From contig NC_134546.1 in assembly GCF_050624435.1 (NCBI RefSeq), forward strand, positions 15,275,001-15,339,000: DNA of 64,000 bases. Reading direction: 5' to 3'. Origin of the DNA: Tenrec ecaudatus. Taxonomy: Eukaryota; Chordata; Mammalia; Afrosoricida; Tenrecidae. The translations under genes were made by a program, and so were the position numbers. Below, one piece after another: positions 38,801-53,800 of this stretch (positions are counted from its first letter, which is position 1; each line of letters starts with the position of its first letter). The notes under the pieces were generated by a model that saw nothing but the letters and a program-made list of their open reading frames with translations, was not told the DNA's origin and did not search any database.

Positions 38801-41800
38801 TTCTAATATTTCCTAGTTTGTATTTATTTCCTTTTCATTAAGTCTGCTCTATTCTTTATTAGCCCATCTTAGTCTTTCTTTTATATTTTATTTTTATTTC
38901 TTTACTAGATATAATTTTCAGTCTTTTTAAAAAAAAATGAAGTATCTGTGTTAGTCTGGGTAAACTAGGGAAAGAAATCCACAGAAACTCGTGTATAAGA
39001 GAGAGTTTTATATAAAGGGTAAGTGTACATTAAGAAAACATCCCAACCCAGTGCTATCCAAGCCCGTAAATCCAACATTAGCTCATATGTCCGATACTGA
39101 CCTACAAAGTCCTCCATCTCACAAAACACACACACTGATGCCGACTGCAGGAGGAAAGCTGAGTCAGTGAACGTGTAAGCATCTCAGCACTGGCAGGGTC
39201 TCCACACGGCTGCTCCAGCACCCAGGGCTGCATCGGGGTAGGTCCATGCAGCTTCTCCACAGGGATGTCTTGCAGGAAGCGAGCCTTTTCAGCTGAATCA
39301 GGAAACTGGCTAAGGCAGCGGCACCCCGGTCCAACCATCAGAAAGCAAGAAACCTGAGAACTAGAAAGGTGAGGCTAACCAAGCCATTTATATCTCTGCC
39401 TTTCAATTAATCCCACATGTGTTTATTGACCAGGTTGGCCCAATAAACCTTAACCATCTCAGTATGCATTCAGGTTACATATTTTCCACGAAAAACAGTT
39501 ACAGTCACGTTCAATGCTAACCAAGAAATACTGCCATGGAGACAGTGCTGACTCATCGTGACCCTATATGGCAGCAGTTCTCACTCAACCTGTGGGTCGT
39601 GACCCCTTTGGGGGGGCAGGGGATGGTGTTGAATGACCCTTTCACAGGGGTTGCCTGATTCATAACAGTAGCAAAATTAGTTATGGAGTAGCAACGAAAA
39701 TAATTTTATGGTTGGGGAGTCACCCCAATATGAGGAGCTGTATGTAAAGGTCGCGGCATTAAGAAGGTTGAGAGCCACTGCTGTACGCGGTTTCTGGGGC
39801 GGTCAATCTTGTCCTGTGGAGTGGCTGGTGGGTTTAACATGCTGCTTGTTACCAGCCCTGACAGCGCCATCAGGGCTCTTGCTGGATTTAATTGACGTTG
39901 TTAGGGCCCATGCAGTTGGGTGGAACTCAGTACCCTATCTGTGTCCAAGGGAACAATACCTTGCCTGCGCCTGCGCCTGTACCATCGCAGTCAGTGCTGT
40001 TTTACAGCCCACTGTTGCAGCCCTCTGGGTCAACTCATCTCCCTGGAGTCCTTTCTCTTTCTCATCGACCCTCTGCTCTGCCATGCATGGGGTCCTTCTC
40101 CAGAGACGAGACCTTGGTAATGTGAAAAGTATGTGTGATGAAGTCTTGCCATCTTTGCTTCTTAGGAGCATTCTGGTGATAACTTTTCCAAGTTCTTCTG
40201 GCAGTCCATGGTGTATTCAATATTCTTCACTAACACTATAGTTCAGAGGCATCAGTTATTTTCATGTTTGTTTATTATTATTGCTGGACAGCTTTCACGT
40301 GTACATAAGGTGATTAACAGTTCCCTTGGCTTCGGTCAGGCACGCTTTAGTTTTCAAGGTGACATCTGCTCCTCAGTACTTTGAGTTAAAGAATATTTTG
40401 ATACAATGACTCTGCATCTTCCTTCGATGCTTGTTCATTGTTCAATGTTTTGCCTGTGGAATCCTTCAGTATTACACAAGTTTGTTTCTTTAAAAATTTA
40501 AAAAAAATCATTTTATTGGGGGCTTGTACAGCTCATTCATACATCAATTGTATCAAGCATATTTGTACACATGCCTTTTGTTTTTTTTAACTCCAGATCT
40601 TTGCTTTTTAAAAATTGGTGTACTTTAATTATTTTCTAGTTTTTTTGTATTTAAAATTATACTTTTATTTGACTTTCACTTTTAAAGTGTGTACTAGATT
40701 TCTAAATATAAATGAAGAAATATTTTTGTTGTTACTGAATTTTTCTCAATCTGAAGGAAGGAAGGGTCTCTGAGTTTGCATTGGGAACACCTGGTTTGCA
40801 GGAGGCTATGGAAAACAGTGGAAGCCCCCAGTCCATTTGCAGAGTTCCCTCATGGAGTGAGCACCACAGGTGAATCCCTTCTGCTCACCCTGCAGAGATG
40901 TGCACAGCCTTGTCCATCAGACAGAGAACATTGTACGCTCGGTCACAGCAGATAGACTTAGGTTCAAATGTAATGCCATATCATTGGAACTCCCTTTGGA
41001 CCCATTTAAATGCTTTTAATATTTTCTAAACTCTTTTTGATTAAGGTTTTTCTTTGTTTTGTTGTTGGGTGTTTTCGTGTGTTTGTTTGCCTCATGTCTA
41101 TGTTTTGTAAGACTTTCTCTGTATGAAATCCAGGATAGGTAAATCTATCCAGACAGTAATTAGATTGATGGTTGCGTAGGGACATTGCAGGGGAGGATGG
41201 GGAAATGGGGAGCTAACGACATGAGTATGAGGATAAAGTGTTCTGAAATTGATTGTGGTCATGGTTACACAAATCTTAATATAATTAATATGTGAAGTAT
41301 ATGCCAATAAATATAATTATTTTTAAAAATATAATTAAAACCTGAACTCCAAAAGCTAAAAGTAAATTAAAAAAGAAAAAAGAGGTTTCCTTTTGAGGTG
41401 ATGAACATTTCTCAAAATGGACTGCAGTGAGTTGTACATGTCTGTGACTTTACTAAAGATCATTGAGTTGTATAATTTAATGGGCTAATTTTAGGGTTTA
41501 TGGATTATATTCCAGTAAAGCTGGGTTGTTGTTATTGGCAAGTGTCTGTTAAGAATATTGTACCACAATCAAGTACCAAATACAAAATAAATTAGCATTA
41601 TGATTTTATGATACTGATACATTGACATTGATTAATATTTGCCCTATGGTTAGTTTTCACAAATGCTTACTGTTAATTTGAGAAGAATATGCATATTCTT
41701 AATTTATTTATAGATTAGGCTGGTCAGTTGTTTTCATATATCTATATATCTACTTATTTTTGTTTGTTAAATCTAAATTTAAAAAAATCAATCTAACAGT

Positions 41801-44800
41801 TTGTTTTTATTCCCTTACACATTTAGTTCATTCATATTTGTATAGTCTGTATTTCTGATATATTTGAAATTGTTTCTAGTCATTTTACACTTTTGATTTT
41901 TGTCCATCATTTCTTTCAAATGCTTTCTCTCTTCCATTTATGCTAAAGAAGGAGCCCTGGTGGCATGGTGGGTTATAAGTTCACTGCTAACCACGGGGTC
42001 AGCAGTTTGAAACCACCAGCCACTCTATGGAAGAAAGATGAGGCTTTCTGCTCATAGTTTCACTGTGAGTCAGAATTGATTCGATGGCAGTGCGTTTGGC
42101 TTTTTTGGTTTGGGTTATTTTAAAGGTTACCTTTAAGTTTTTAACATGCACATGTAAAATTGTCTTTTAGGTTCCTCCTGAAAAATATAAGGACAAAGCT
42201 ATTTGACCTTGATCAACCCTTTTATATATTATTTTGTTCTGATTTTTAGTTTGATCTTCCTTCCCCACAAATTCATCATTATTAATAGAGCCTCATAGTG
42301 TCAGCATTTCTGTGTATTTACCACCTACTTGCCATTTTCTTGACTCACTGTTTTGAGTCCCTTCTTAAGCGTATCTTCTCAGTTAATTTTCTTATTTCTG
42401 AGATAGATCATTTAGAAAATTCTCTTGTGAGCATCTTTGATGAAATGCTCTCTTTTGTTTTCTGAATGTGTTTTTTCACTATCATTTCTCCCGAATGACA
42501 ATTTAGTCATTGGTAGAATTCTACTTAGGTATTTACTGTTGACAAATTGAAGATATTTTATAATCTGAAGGCATCTATTTTGCTTTTGCAAAATCAAGTT
42601 AACTGTTGTCTGTTGAAGTCTGTGTAAATAATGCATGTCCCCCATCTGCATCTGCGATTAGCTCTTCTCTTGTATTTGCTGTTTTGCATTTTTCCATGTA
42701 GAATTCTTTCATTTTTTTCTCTCAGATTCTACAGATTTATTTAACTATTTCCCTTTGAATATTGACTATTCAAATTGTCTCATGAATATACTGACCTTCC
42801 CAATGATATATCTTTTCCTTTAGCTCAAATTAGACATTACTAAGGACAGACTTATCCTACCCTGTATTAAGAAGCAAATCTCAGACCTGAAGAGTGACTC
42901 AGGGTCATCGTCCCAGGGATTCCACTACTCTATTTGACAAGTGAATTTGCCTTTTTGTGATTTTGAATTTGTTCAGCATTTCCCTCTTGCTCTGCCTGGG
43001 ACCTTAATCCCAGATTCTGGACTCTGTCTATCTAGGGTTCTCATGTGACCCCTCACAGAGCCATTGGTAGTGTCAGCAGTTCTTCTAGTCTCTGGGTGGG
43101 CAGAGACTGTAGTTTCCATGCATCTTCAGTTTCTTTAACTCTTCTCTCCTCCCTAGAGTGAGAGATCAGTAGTTTCATTTGAGCTATTTAGGAGCTTTTA
43201 GGTTGCTACTCATCCAGGTAGGATGAAGTGTATTTTCTTTGTAGCTGTATTGTAGCATTTGACCTAGTTGCCCCCTGAGATCACTCATTCTGAGTATCAT
43301 TTTTTATGTTTCTCTTTCCTGTGTTCAATTGTCTCTTTTAAATAACATGAAAGAAAGGGCGGTTTAACCATTTAATTAATGTTTGGTTTTCCTTTGATTC
43401 TTAGAAAAATAAGAAAGCTAGGATAACCTGTAAGCCTAAATATGTATACTGCATATACGTGAATATAAGTCGACCTCTCAGCCGAGGCACCTAATTTTGC
43501 CACAAAACTGCATAAAAATGTGCTGAAAAACTTGGCTTATACACAAGTATATATGGTAAATTGTTTTGATACAAACATTTTGGATTAATTTTATTTGGTT
43601 GTATTTTTGTCCTGATTATGCATTACTGCTTTATTTTCCTTTCTCTCTTTTTAATTTGATAGATACACACAAATCCATGTTTTTATCAGTCTTCTGGGAT
43701 GACCCAACTATTACCACTGAAGATGAATACATGGCGTTGGCTGAATCCTGGAGATAGTTTTTCTTTGTTAGTTGACAAATACATTTTTCGTGTTTTTTCT
43801 GTACACTCGGAAACAGAATTAGAATGTACTTTAAGGTAAGATTAGATGATGAAATGAGAGTAAGTGACAGCATTTGGAATAAGATTCCTCTGTCTTTTAT
43901 ACATGCTTTGGTACAAGACAATGTAGGATGAAACTGTATTAGAGATATAGCCACTATATGATTCTTTATGTGTGTTTATTGGCACATTTGTTTCTAGAAA
44001 ACATTTGACTTTAGAAACTTATGCGTCTATAGTGATTTCTTCCTCATGTGGTATGTTTTACCATTGTGTTTTGACAATGCCTTTCCCACTTAATAGTATC
44101 AAGCACACACACACAAAACAAGCCCCATTGCCATCAAGCTGACTATCCCAGAGACCCAGTTTTGGAAGACTAGAACTGCATTGGCAGACTATAGGGCTTC
44201 TGAGACGGTCAAGCTGTGTGCGTGGACAGCTCCAGTTTTCTTTCCAGGGAGGGCTGGCTGGTGGATTTGAGCTGCCATCGCTCTAAGTTTCCAAACTCCT
44301 CTTTCCTATAAAAATGACAGAAAATGTAGACTAAGGAAACTGAGTAAATGAGCTATTAGAACAAACCTATTGGTAATGATGATTCAAGTCTGTTAATTCT
44401 TTCTTTAGATGCATTTTTTAAGTTAAAATTTTTCATTTAACCAATTCTGGTAACACTATTATAATTCCTGTGATAGTTGTGTAAGACTCCTGAGGAAATC
44501 TATAAGAATCATCTGAGGATTTTGTTGAATTGTAGATTCTGATTCAATGTATCTGGGATGGAAATATACATTCTCAGCAAAGAGTGAAGCTGGAACAAAC
44601 CTTTCAAAGCCCTGCTTCATAATGACCCCAAAGTGGAAACAGCACAAATGTCCGTCAGCTGAGGGGTAGAAAAACAAAATGAGCTGTAGCCAATGCATGG
44701 ATTAGTAAGCAAAATAAAGGAATAAAGTTCCAATACATACTAAATGAAAGAAGCTGGACTCTGATCACGTGTTATATAATTCTAGTTATATAAAATGTCT

Positions 44801-47800
44801 AAACGTGTAAATACATTGAAATAAAAATCAGATGAGTGGTTTCTAGGGATTAAAGAAGAAGAGAATGGAGATTGATTTGCCATTCAAAAATTATTTTTCT
44901 TAGGTTATGAAGATGCTCTAAAATGAGAAAGTAACGATGACTGTGTGGATATAGTAAAAACCACTGAATTGGGTGTAGGGTGAATTTCATGATTATGTCA
45001 ACTGTATATAAATAAAATTTCCCTAGTTCAACAACAAAGGATTCAGTTATTCTGTACTATACTACTATATTTGGATACAATTCCAAGTTTTAATTTTTTT
45101 ATTTAGCAAGTTCTGGCGATACTATTATACCGCCTGTGATAGTTGGGTTGTTATAAAAGTACTTGAAGAAAACAACTTTTCAAACGTCTGTATCTCACTG
45201 ACAACATTAGATATTTAAAGTATAATAGAATAATATGTACTTTGACCTCTTTGGGATGATTAAGTATAATTTTGTTTTCGAATTGGATTTTATGCTGTTA
45301 CATAGAGAGTATGTGTGTATTAGTTTCAATTCAAAATATAAAATAGACTGGAAATGGCATTGAAATTATTGCTTAATTTCTAATGCTATAAATTGTGAAA
45401 AGCCATTGTAATACTCTAGAATATTTCTCAAATTTTTTACTCATTTTTTTCTTTTGAGAAAAAAATTTAATTTGGAAGGATATTTACAATATATAGAGAG
45501 GTGTAGGCCTAGATAGTGTGATGAGAGTGAGATCTCATAGACAGAGGAGTCACACATTTCAAGTCTATGTCCCCAGTGCCTAACATTATTTATTCAAATT
45601 AGACATTTTGATAGCACATAGTAATTTAATGCATACAATTTACCTTCTTTTCACAGAAATCTGCTATTGAAATTCAAGTCTGTCTTTGTATGTTGTTGTT
45701 GTTAGGTGCTATCAAGTCATTTTTGCCTGATAGCAACCCTCTGTTCAACAGAATGAAATACTGCTCAGTCCTGCACCTTCCTCACAGTGATTTTATGTGT
45801 GAGCCCATTGCTGCAGCCCTTGTGCCCATCCACCTTTGAAGGGCTTCATTTCCCCCTGCCCTTCTACTTTTCCAAGCATGGTGTCCTTTGCCAGGAAGTG
45901 AGCTCTCCTGATAACATGCCCTTTTGTCTAAGGAGCACTCTGGCTATACTTCTTCTAAGACCGATTTGTTTGTTATTTCTTTGTATAAGAAATATTAAGA
46001 CAAACTTAGATTATTTTCAGCTGGAAATATTTTTAAAATCTTAAGTTTTCAAATTAAAATTAATTTTCAAAAAATTTACCTTTATTGAAAAAATTTACCT
46101 ACAGTAAAATAGACGTCCAATTCAATTCACTTTGAAACATAGGAGGGGGCTTCAAAATGTTTGTGGATTAAAGATAATGGGTTTTCCCCATGAACTTTTA
46201 AATTTCCCTTTATGTATATTCATGAGACTGCCATTACAATGATAAAAAACATTTTCATTTCCCCCCAAAATTCCTTGATGTCTCTGTAGTCAGTCCCCTA
46301 ACTCCTCTCCTAGTCTGTGGAAAACACTGATCTGATTCTGTATATATCATGGGACCACTTCAAAATGCCCTGTCAATGGGATCATGCAATGTGCATCCTT
46401 CAGTAGTGTGGCTCTTTTGCTTAAGAGAACCAGCATGCGGTAGTTCCATCCCCTGGCAGTAGTTCATTCATTTTCATTACATGTTCAGATTTCCCCAAAG
46501 ATACAGTTTTTACATCATCAACATGAGGAATATATGAGAACTAACAATCCAGCAACTGTTTCCACCCGCTGTACTTCACAGTAATTAATTCTGTTACTGA
46601 TGCTAGGTTGCGCCCCATGTGATCTTGATGCTCCCCTACTAGAACACTAGCTTCCAGTATGACCATAAGATTAGGCAAAGTCACAAGGGGCGGGGCAGGT
46701 CTAGATCACAGTAGCAGCTCCTTCCCACACTCAGGATTTTCTGTTCTCCAGTAGCCCAATGAGTTTTTAGTTTATACTCATGCAGTTTATGTGTTTTTGT
46801 TTTCATAAGATACCGGGTGGTGATCTTCACTTTTGTGAAGTAGCTGAACAAATATTGAGTACGTAAATCGCTCCTAAATCTTGGGCGAGAGATGGTAACC
46901 ACCTATCTCATCACAGCTAGGGTTTGTAAGTATATGATTTGAAAAGGTTAATGCTTTTTATGGGGATACCGTGAGCAGAAGTTGAACATATTCTAGTCCC
47001 AGAAAATCCTGATCTAGTCTTTCACTTGGCCAACGTGGGGCAAAGGAGCACAGCTCGCCAGTCACTGGGAGACTGTATAATGGCACGGTCAGGCAGCAGA
47101 AACATTTAAAACTCCATTTAAATGATGAGTGAAAGAATCTCTATTTTACAGAAACAGTCAGATGCTTGATGAAGAAAAGATACTGGATGAAACATCAAAA
47201 CCCCCTTCACTGGATTTGCATAAGACAACTCGTACTGCACGGCTGGAAGAGAGCACCGAAATAGCCACTAACCCAACTATGACTACAAATCGTGTGGTGA
47301 GAAGTTTAAGATCTCATCCACTGATAGCATGTTTCTGAAGTTACTCTGAGGGGAGGAGACACACCAGAGGCAGACATAGTATCATGCAAATAGCTCCCAT
47401 TGACTTGCATGTTCTTTTGTAACACTCACTGCCAGTGACCCTCTAGGGTAGAGGAGACCTGCTCTCCTGAGTTTCCATGACATCCAGGCTTTACAGGAGC
47501 TGACAGTTCCATCTTCCTTCCACAGAGTGGCTGGTGAGTTTGAACTGCTAACCTTGGGGTTTGCAATTCAACACTCAACCTGTGCCATCAGAGGTCCCTT
47601 CTTAAGAAAGACTCTGTCATAGTTGTTTATACTTCAGTTAATAGAATTGATATACTTCTTTCTTTACTAAGTTTAATCCAGTCCATCGTTGCAGTTGGAC
47701 TTTTTTTCATGGTAATTTTGTACAAAGAAAATGAGTTTTAAAATCTGTTAAGGATAATTGACTATTTTTAGTAATTTATATGTAGGTGCCTTTTTAGTCT

Positions 47801-50800
47801 GTTGTAGAGAAATGTGGAGACTTTAATCAGCAGCTGCCAACTGTTACCCAGAGGAAAAGAATCCTTCCAGCTTGGATGTTAGCAGACAGTCTAAGTGATC
47901 AAAGTCTTTCAGCACCAGTCATCAGCGCAGGTAAGTCTGTTTTGCTGGTGCTATGAATTTCAAGCAGACATTAGACAGAACTTGCAAGTTTTCCGAACAA
48001 ATGGAGATCGTCATTGGGTAAGTGCAAAATTTAATCTGAGATGATCTTAGATGTGTTCATGAAATTAATATTTTTAAACACAAACTATTTTATGATATCA
48101 AGGAGCCCTGGTGGCATAGTGGATTATGTGTTAGATTGCTAATTGTGAAGTCAGTTGTTCAAACCTACCATTCACTTCAAAAAAGATGAGGTTGTCTGCT
48201 TCCATAAAGATTTACAGCCTCACAAACCCTGCATAGGGGCATTGTGGGTTGGATTTGTCTCGATGGGAGTAAGTGGATAATAAATTACCACGAAGTTGGT
48301 GGTTGAAAACAACAGAGATTCATTTTCCCACACTCTGGGGGCAGAAGTCTCTTGGGCCTTGTTCCCTGTGCACACTGAAGGAAAGGATCTTTTCTTGTCG
48401 CGTCTGGTAGTGGTGGTTCTTGGCAGGCCTTGGAATTCCTGGGCCTGTCACTGTTTCATTCCAGTCTCTCCCCCATCCCACATGGGCTTCTTTCCTGGGG
48501 GCATCTCTGTGTGTCCCTTCGCCGTGCAAGGACAGCAGCAGTGGGCCCATGGCCCATTCTAATCCAATACGACTGCATTTTCACTAATTACTTTTGAAAA
48601 GTCTCTATTTCCAAATAAGGTCATATTTTGAAGTTCCAAGTAGACTTAATTTAAATTACTAAAATCTGCAGTGACAGACCCATGGTATTAATACCTATTT
48701 TCCAACAAAATGTGTTGGTGTTCTTTTTAAGTTGAAAGGCCACCAGCACAATAAAAGTTAAAAAATAATTAAATAAAAGGTACTAGGCACATAATGTCAT
48801 GTGCTAGGGCATTCAAAGATTTGGTCTCTGCCCTACCATAGCTTACAATGATTTATGTCACCTATGAGGAATCCCATTGTTTCATGATTTTAAAATGTTA
48901 GTTACTCCATCGTTTTTAGGCAACATTTTACTTATTTATTCCTCATTTACTGATATGATTAAGTTCCAAAGACCAAGCTGTCATGGGAAAATTGGCATTA
49001 AGTGAAAATGGGAGGATGACCACATAAGAGCACAAAATGAAAGGTGACTACATCATTACATAACTGCCAAATTACATCAGGACATAACTGTCAAATTACA
49101 TTATTACATAACTGCCAAGCCACTGAGAATCCTGTCCCAGCCAAGTTGACGCATAATCTTAAGCATTACAGCCAGTGTGACATCTGACATTGTGACTCAG
49201 TGTTTAACAGCCATACGTGTAAAAAGCAGTTGAGTAGTAGATATTTTACTGTTGTAAATGCAAATGTCAGATAACAAGATAGTTGATAAGTGAGGAGCAG
49301 GTATAATAGAAGCGAACTTAAGCTAGTTTAATGAAAGCAGAATTACTGAGCTTCAAAGGGACTAAGCACTGGACTGCTAACCACAAGATTGGTGGTTCAA
49401 ACCCATGAGCTACTCTTTGGGAGAAAGATGAGGCTATCTGCTCCTGTAATGGTTTACAGGCTTATAAAGTATATAGGGTCACTATGAGTTAAAACTGACC
49501 CAAAGGCGGTGTGTTTGGATTCACTTGGGGGTTTGTGAGCTTCATGAGAGTTACTCTCCAATCCACTTTGTGTGTACAAAGTATGATCAGAACTTATAGG
49601 AAATGGAGCTGTCAGGTAGGACCTCCTTGTGCCCTTTTCTGGATATGACTTCATTTCTCTCCTGAAACGGTTGCTAGTTTCTCACCGATGACTTTACAGG
49701 TGGCTTTGGCTTGCCTCATTTTGGATACCGGCTCAACTAATTGAGTTGATACACTGTCTCGATTCTCAATTTGCAGATAATGGCGACTACTTGGCTTAAT
49801 GTGAGCTACGTACCACCAGGTTGTAGTTTTCTAAGAGGGCACTGTTAGGAAGGAACTGATAGATATTATGCAAATACATTTATAACTACTTTAAAAATTT
49901 TGTTAGTTACATAGTTGTGTTAGTCTGGGTTGACTAGAGAAACAAATCCAGAGACACTCATATGTGTATAAGAGAGGGCTTTATATCAAAGAGTAATTGT
50001 ATATTATGAAAACATCCCGGCCCAGTCCAGATCAAGTCCATAAGTCCGATATTAGCCCACATGTCCAATACCAGTCTATAAATTCCTCTTCAGACTCATG
50101 CAACACATACATTCTGATGCTGAATGCAGGCAGATCACAGGCCAGTAGGTGTAAAATCTTGTGGATCCAGTGGTTGTGGAAGCATCTCATCGCTGCCATG
50201 GGCTCTGGCTGAGATAAGCATGGCTCCATGTGGCTTGTCATCAGGAATGTGAAGCAGAGAAAGTGTGTCCCGCCTCCAAGGAGGAAGACAGGAGAAGACC
50301 ATGCCCGCACAGAGGCCTCATTGGCCTATGACCTGCTTGATAGGCTAGGTTCTACCCCTTCGCTCAAGTTGACAGGAGATTATGTAACTGCCACAATAGT
50401 ATTCCTTTATTGAGAATTTTAATTATAGGCCTGGACATTCAGTGTTAGACAGCAGTAGGAATAAATAGAACTGTAGTAACAAACTATATTTTTAAAGGTT
50501 TTCTATATAACTGAAAAAAATTGAACAAGGAATAAAATAGATAAACTTATTAATTTTTAACACTGACTTTAAAATTTTTATTGTGAAAGGTTTCAGATAT
50601 AAAAAGAAGTATATAGTAGTATTACCCTGTCATTGGCTGGGTTCTCCAAAGAAGCAAAACCAGTGAAACTTACACATGAATAATTAGAGAGGTTTATATT
50701 GTGGAAATGACTCACACATTGGTAAAGGCAAGCAAGTTCCAAGTTCAATATCAGTCTTCTTCTGATGAACTCAACATTGGCAGGTTGATGATGGCTCACA

Positions 50801-53800
50801 GGGATGGCAGGCCATGCAGCAGACCATTGACTCACATCCAAATGGGTCATATACACATCACACTGTTTCAGCAAGTAGCAAAATTCTGCCATTCTAGGTT
50901 AGCAATGGCATCATAAACCCAAGCACTTAAGCCAAAGGTCTGGGAGCACCATTTCTTAATATGGAAGGGAAGATGGTAACACCTCGTAAATCTCCCCTAA
51001 GTCCTATTTTCAGCCTCAGCTCAAGTCTTTGTCAGTCTTATAAACACAAGTTTTTGGAGAGACCTTAGGATTCTTAATTCCTTTTAAGACAAAAAGATTT
51101 ATTAATACAGTTTCATACTTGAATTCAAAGTGAAGAAGACTTGAAGCACTTACTGATGAAGATCAAAGACCAGCTTTCATATGGTTAGACCTCAACATAA
51201 AAACAAGTGAACCATAAACAACATCATGATAAACAGAGAAAAGATGTAAATTGTCAAGGATTTCATTTTATTTGTATCCACAATCACTGTCCATGGAAAC
51301 AGCGTGCTCTTGGGAAAAATATGCTGTAGAATGTTAGCAAGTGTGCAAAGTGTTTCAAAGCAAACTTTTCACTTTGAGCACTAAAATGCACCTGGCCTAA
51401 AGCTAGTGATGAGGAACTTGAAGAATTTTACAAACGTCTTCAGTTTAAATAGATCAAACATGCAATTAAGGTACCTTGATAATTATTGGTGATTGGAATG
51501 CAACAATTGGACACGGGGAGAAATATTAGTTGGAAATAATGGCATTGGTGATAGAAATGAAGCCAGAGATTGTATGATAGAATTTTATAAGGACAGTGAC
51601 TGTTAGTCTGGGTAGACTAAAGAAACACATCCATAGACATTCATATGTATAAAAGAAAGATTTGTATTTTAGAGCAGTTGAATATTGAGTAAACATCCCA
51701 GCTCAGTCCAGATCAAGTCGATAAGTCCGATATTAAACCATATATCCAATACCAATCTATAAAGTCCTCTTCAGACTCATGAATCACATGCAATGACACC
51801 AAATGCAGGATCATAGGCTAGTGGGTGGGAAGTCTTGTAAGCATCTCAGTGCTGGCCGGGCTCTCCACGTGGCTTCTCTGTTTCTAGAGGTCTGGCTCCA
51901 TCAGCCTCTCTCCATGTGTCTTCTCCACTGGGATGTTTCTCGGGGAGTTAGCAAAGAGGCTCACAGGGAGTGAGCCTAGAGAGAGTGTGTCACTCTCCTC
52001 CAAGGAGGAAATACAGGAGTTCCAAGAATCCTCAGGAGAAGGCCTTGCTGGCACAGAGGCCTTATTGGCTATATGCTGATTGACAGGCTAGACTCCACCC
52101 TTACACTCTTAAACCTTAAATTGACACCAAATTATATAACTACCACAGTGACTTCTTCAGCACAAATATCCTTTTTCCCAGCAACACAAAAGGCACACAT
52201 TCAGCTAGCATACACAGAAATCAAATTGACTATATCTGCGGGAAGATACCATGGAGAAGGTCACTATCAGCTGCTAAACCAGGCAGGGGCCAACAGACCA
52301 TCATTTGCTCATAAGTAAGTACAGGTTGCAATTGATGAAAATTAAAACGGTTCTTGAGATCCAAAATATGACTTTATGAGTTGTGGGATTGCATGAAGAA
52401 CATCCTACATGAAGAAAGCAAAAAGTCATTAAAAAGGCAGGAAAGAAAGTAAAGATCAAGTGGATGTCAGGAGAGACTTTAAACATGCTCTGAACTCTAG
52501 ACTAGCTCAGGCACACAGGAGAAGTAATGATGTCAAAGAGCTGACAAGAAATTCTCAAAGGGCAGCTTGAGAAGACAAAGTTGAATATTATAATGAAATG
52601 TGGAAAAATCTAGAGTTAGGAAACCAAAAAGAACAGTTTAAGCATATCTTAAACTGAAGGTCAAGAAGAAATTCAAGCCTTGAATTGCAATATTAAAAGA
52701 TTCTTTGGGCTAAATGGTGAATGTTGCAAGAAACCTCAAAAGAAGGTGGAAAGAAAATGCCAAGGCACTTTACCAAAAAGAACTAGTTGACATTCAACCA
52801 TCTCAGCAGGTAGCATACGAGCTAGAATCAATGGCACTGAAGGAAGAAGTGCAAGCTCTCCTGAAAGCAGTAGCCAAAAACAGTCCGGGAACTGGTGGAA
52901 TACCAATTGACATCTTTTATCAAGCTCACGAAAGACTGGAAGCACTTACTTGTCAATGCCAGGAAATTTGGAAGACAGCTACTTGGCCAACTGATGGGAA
53001 GAGATCCATATTTGTACCCATTCCAAAGAAAGGTGACCCATTGTTCATATTATAGAACTATGTCATTGATACTACATGCAAGTAAAATATTGGTAAAGCT
53101 CATCTAGCAATGAATGGTTGCAGCACTATATTGACCGGGAGCTGCCAGAGGTCCAGGTCAGATTCAGAAGAGGATGTTGGAATAAAGATAGTATTGCTGA
53201 TGTCTGATAGAGCTTGACTAGAAGCAGAGAATACCAGAATTAGGTTTACTTGTATTTTATTGATGACACGAAGGCATTCCACTGTGTGAATCATAACAAA
53301 CTAAGGACATCCTTAAGAAGAATGGGAATTCCAGAACACTTAGTTGTGCTCATAAGGAACCAGCACAGAGATCAGGAGGCAGAATAACAAGGGAATACCG
53401 CATGGTTAAAATCACAAAAAATGTGTGCCCAGGCTTTATCCTCTTACCATTCTTATTCAGTTTACTGCTGAACAAATAATCCGAGAGGCTGGATGATATG
53501 CAGAACAATGTGGCCTCAGGATTGGAGGAAGGCTTATCAAGAACCTACGGTATGCAGATGATACAACCTTGTTTGCTCTAAGTGAAACTTGAAGCACTTC
53601 CTGATGCAGATCAAGGCTTGCAGCTTTCAGTATGGATTATAATTCAGTGTAAAGAAAATAAAACCCTTCACAATTGGACCAATAGGTAGCATCATGAAAA
53701 GTAGAGAAAAGATTGAGATTTTCAAGGATTTCATTTTGTGTGGATCTACAATCCATGCTCATGGAAGCAGCATTCAAGAGATCAAATGATGCATTACATT

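Noticed and set aside
39708-40241. 177-codon open frame, the longest but one in the window, as a gene
   Set aside because: It runs from a SPIN end through a SINE into an antisense RTE fragment and has no protein features of its own.
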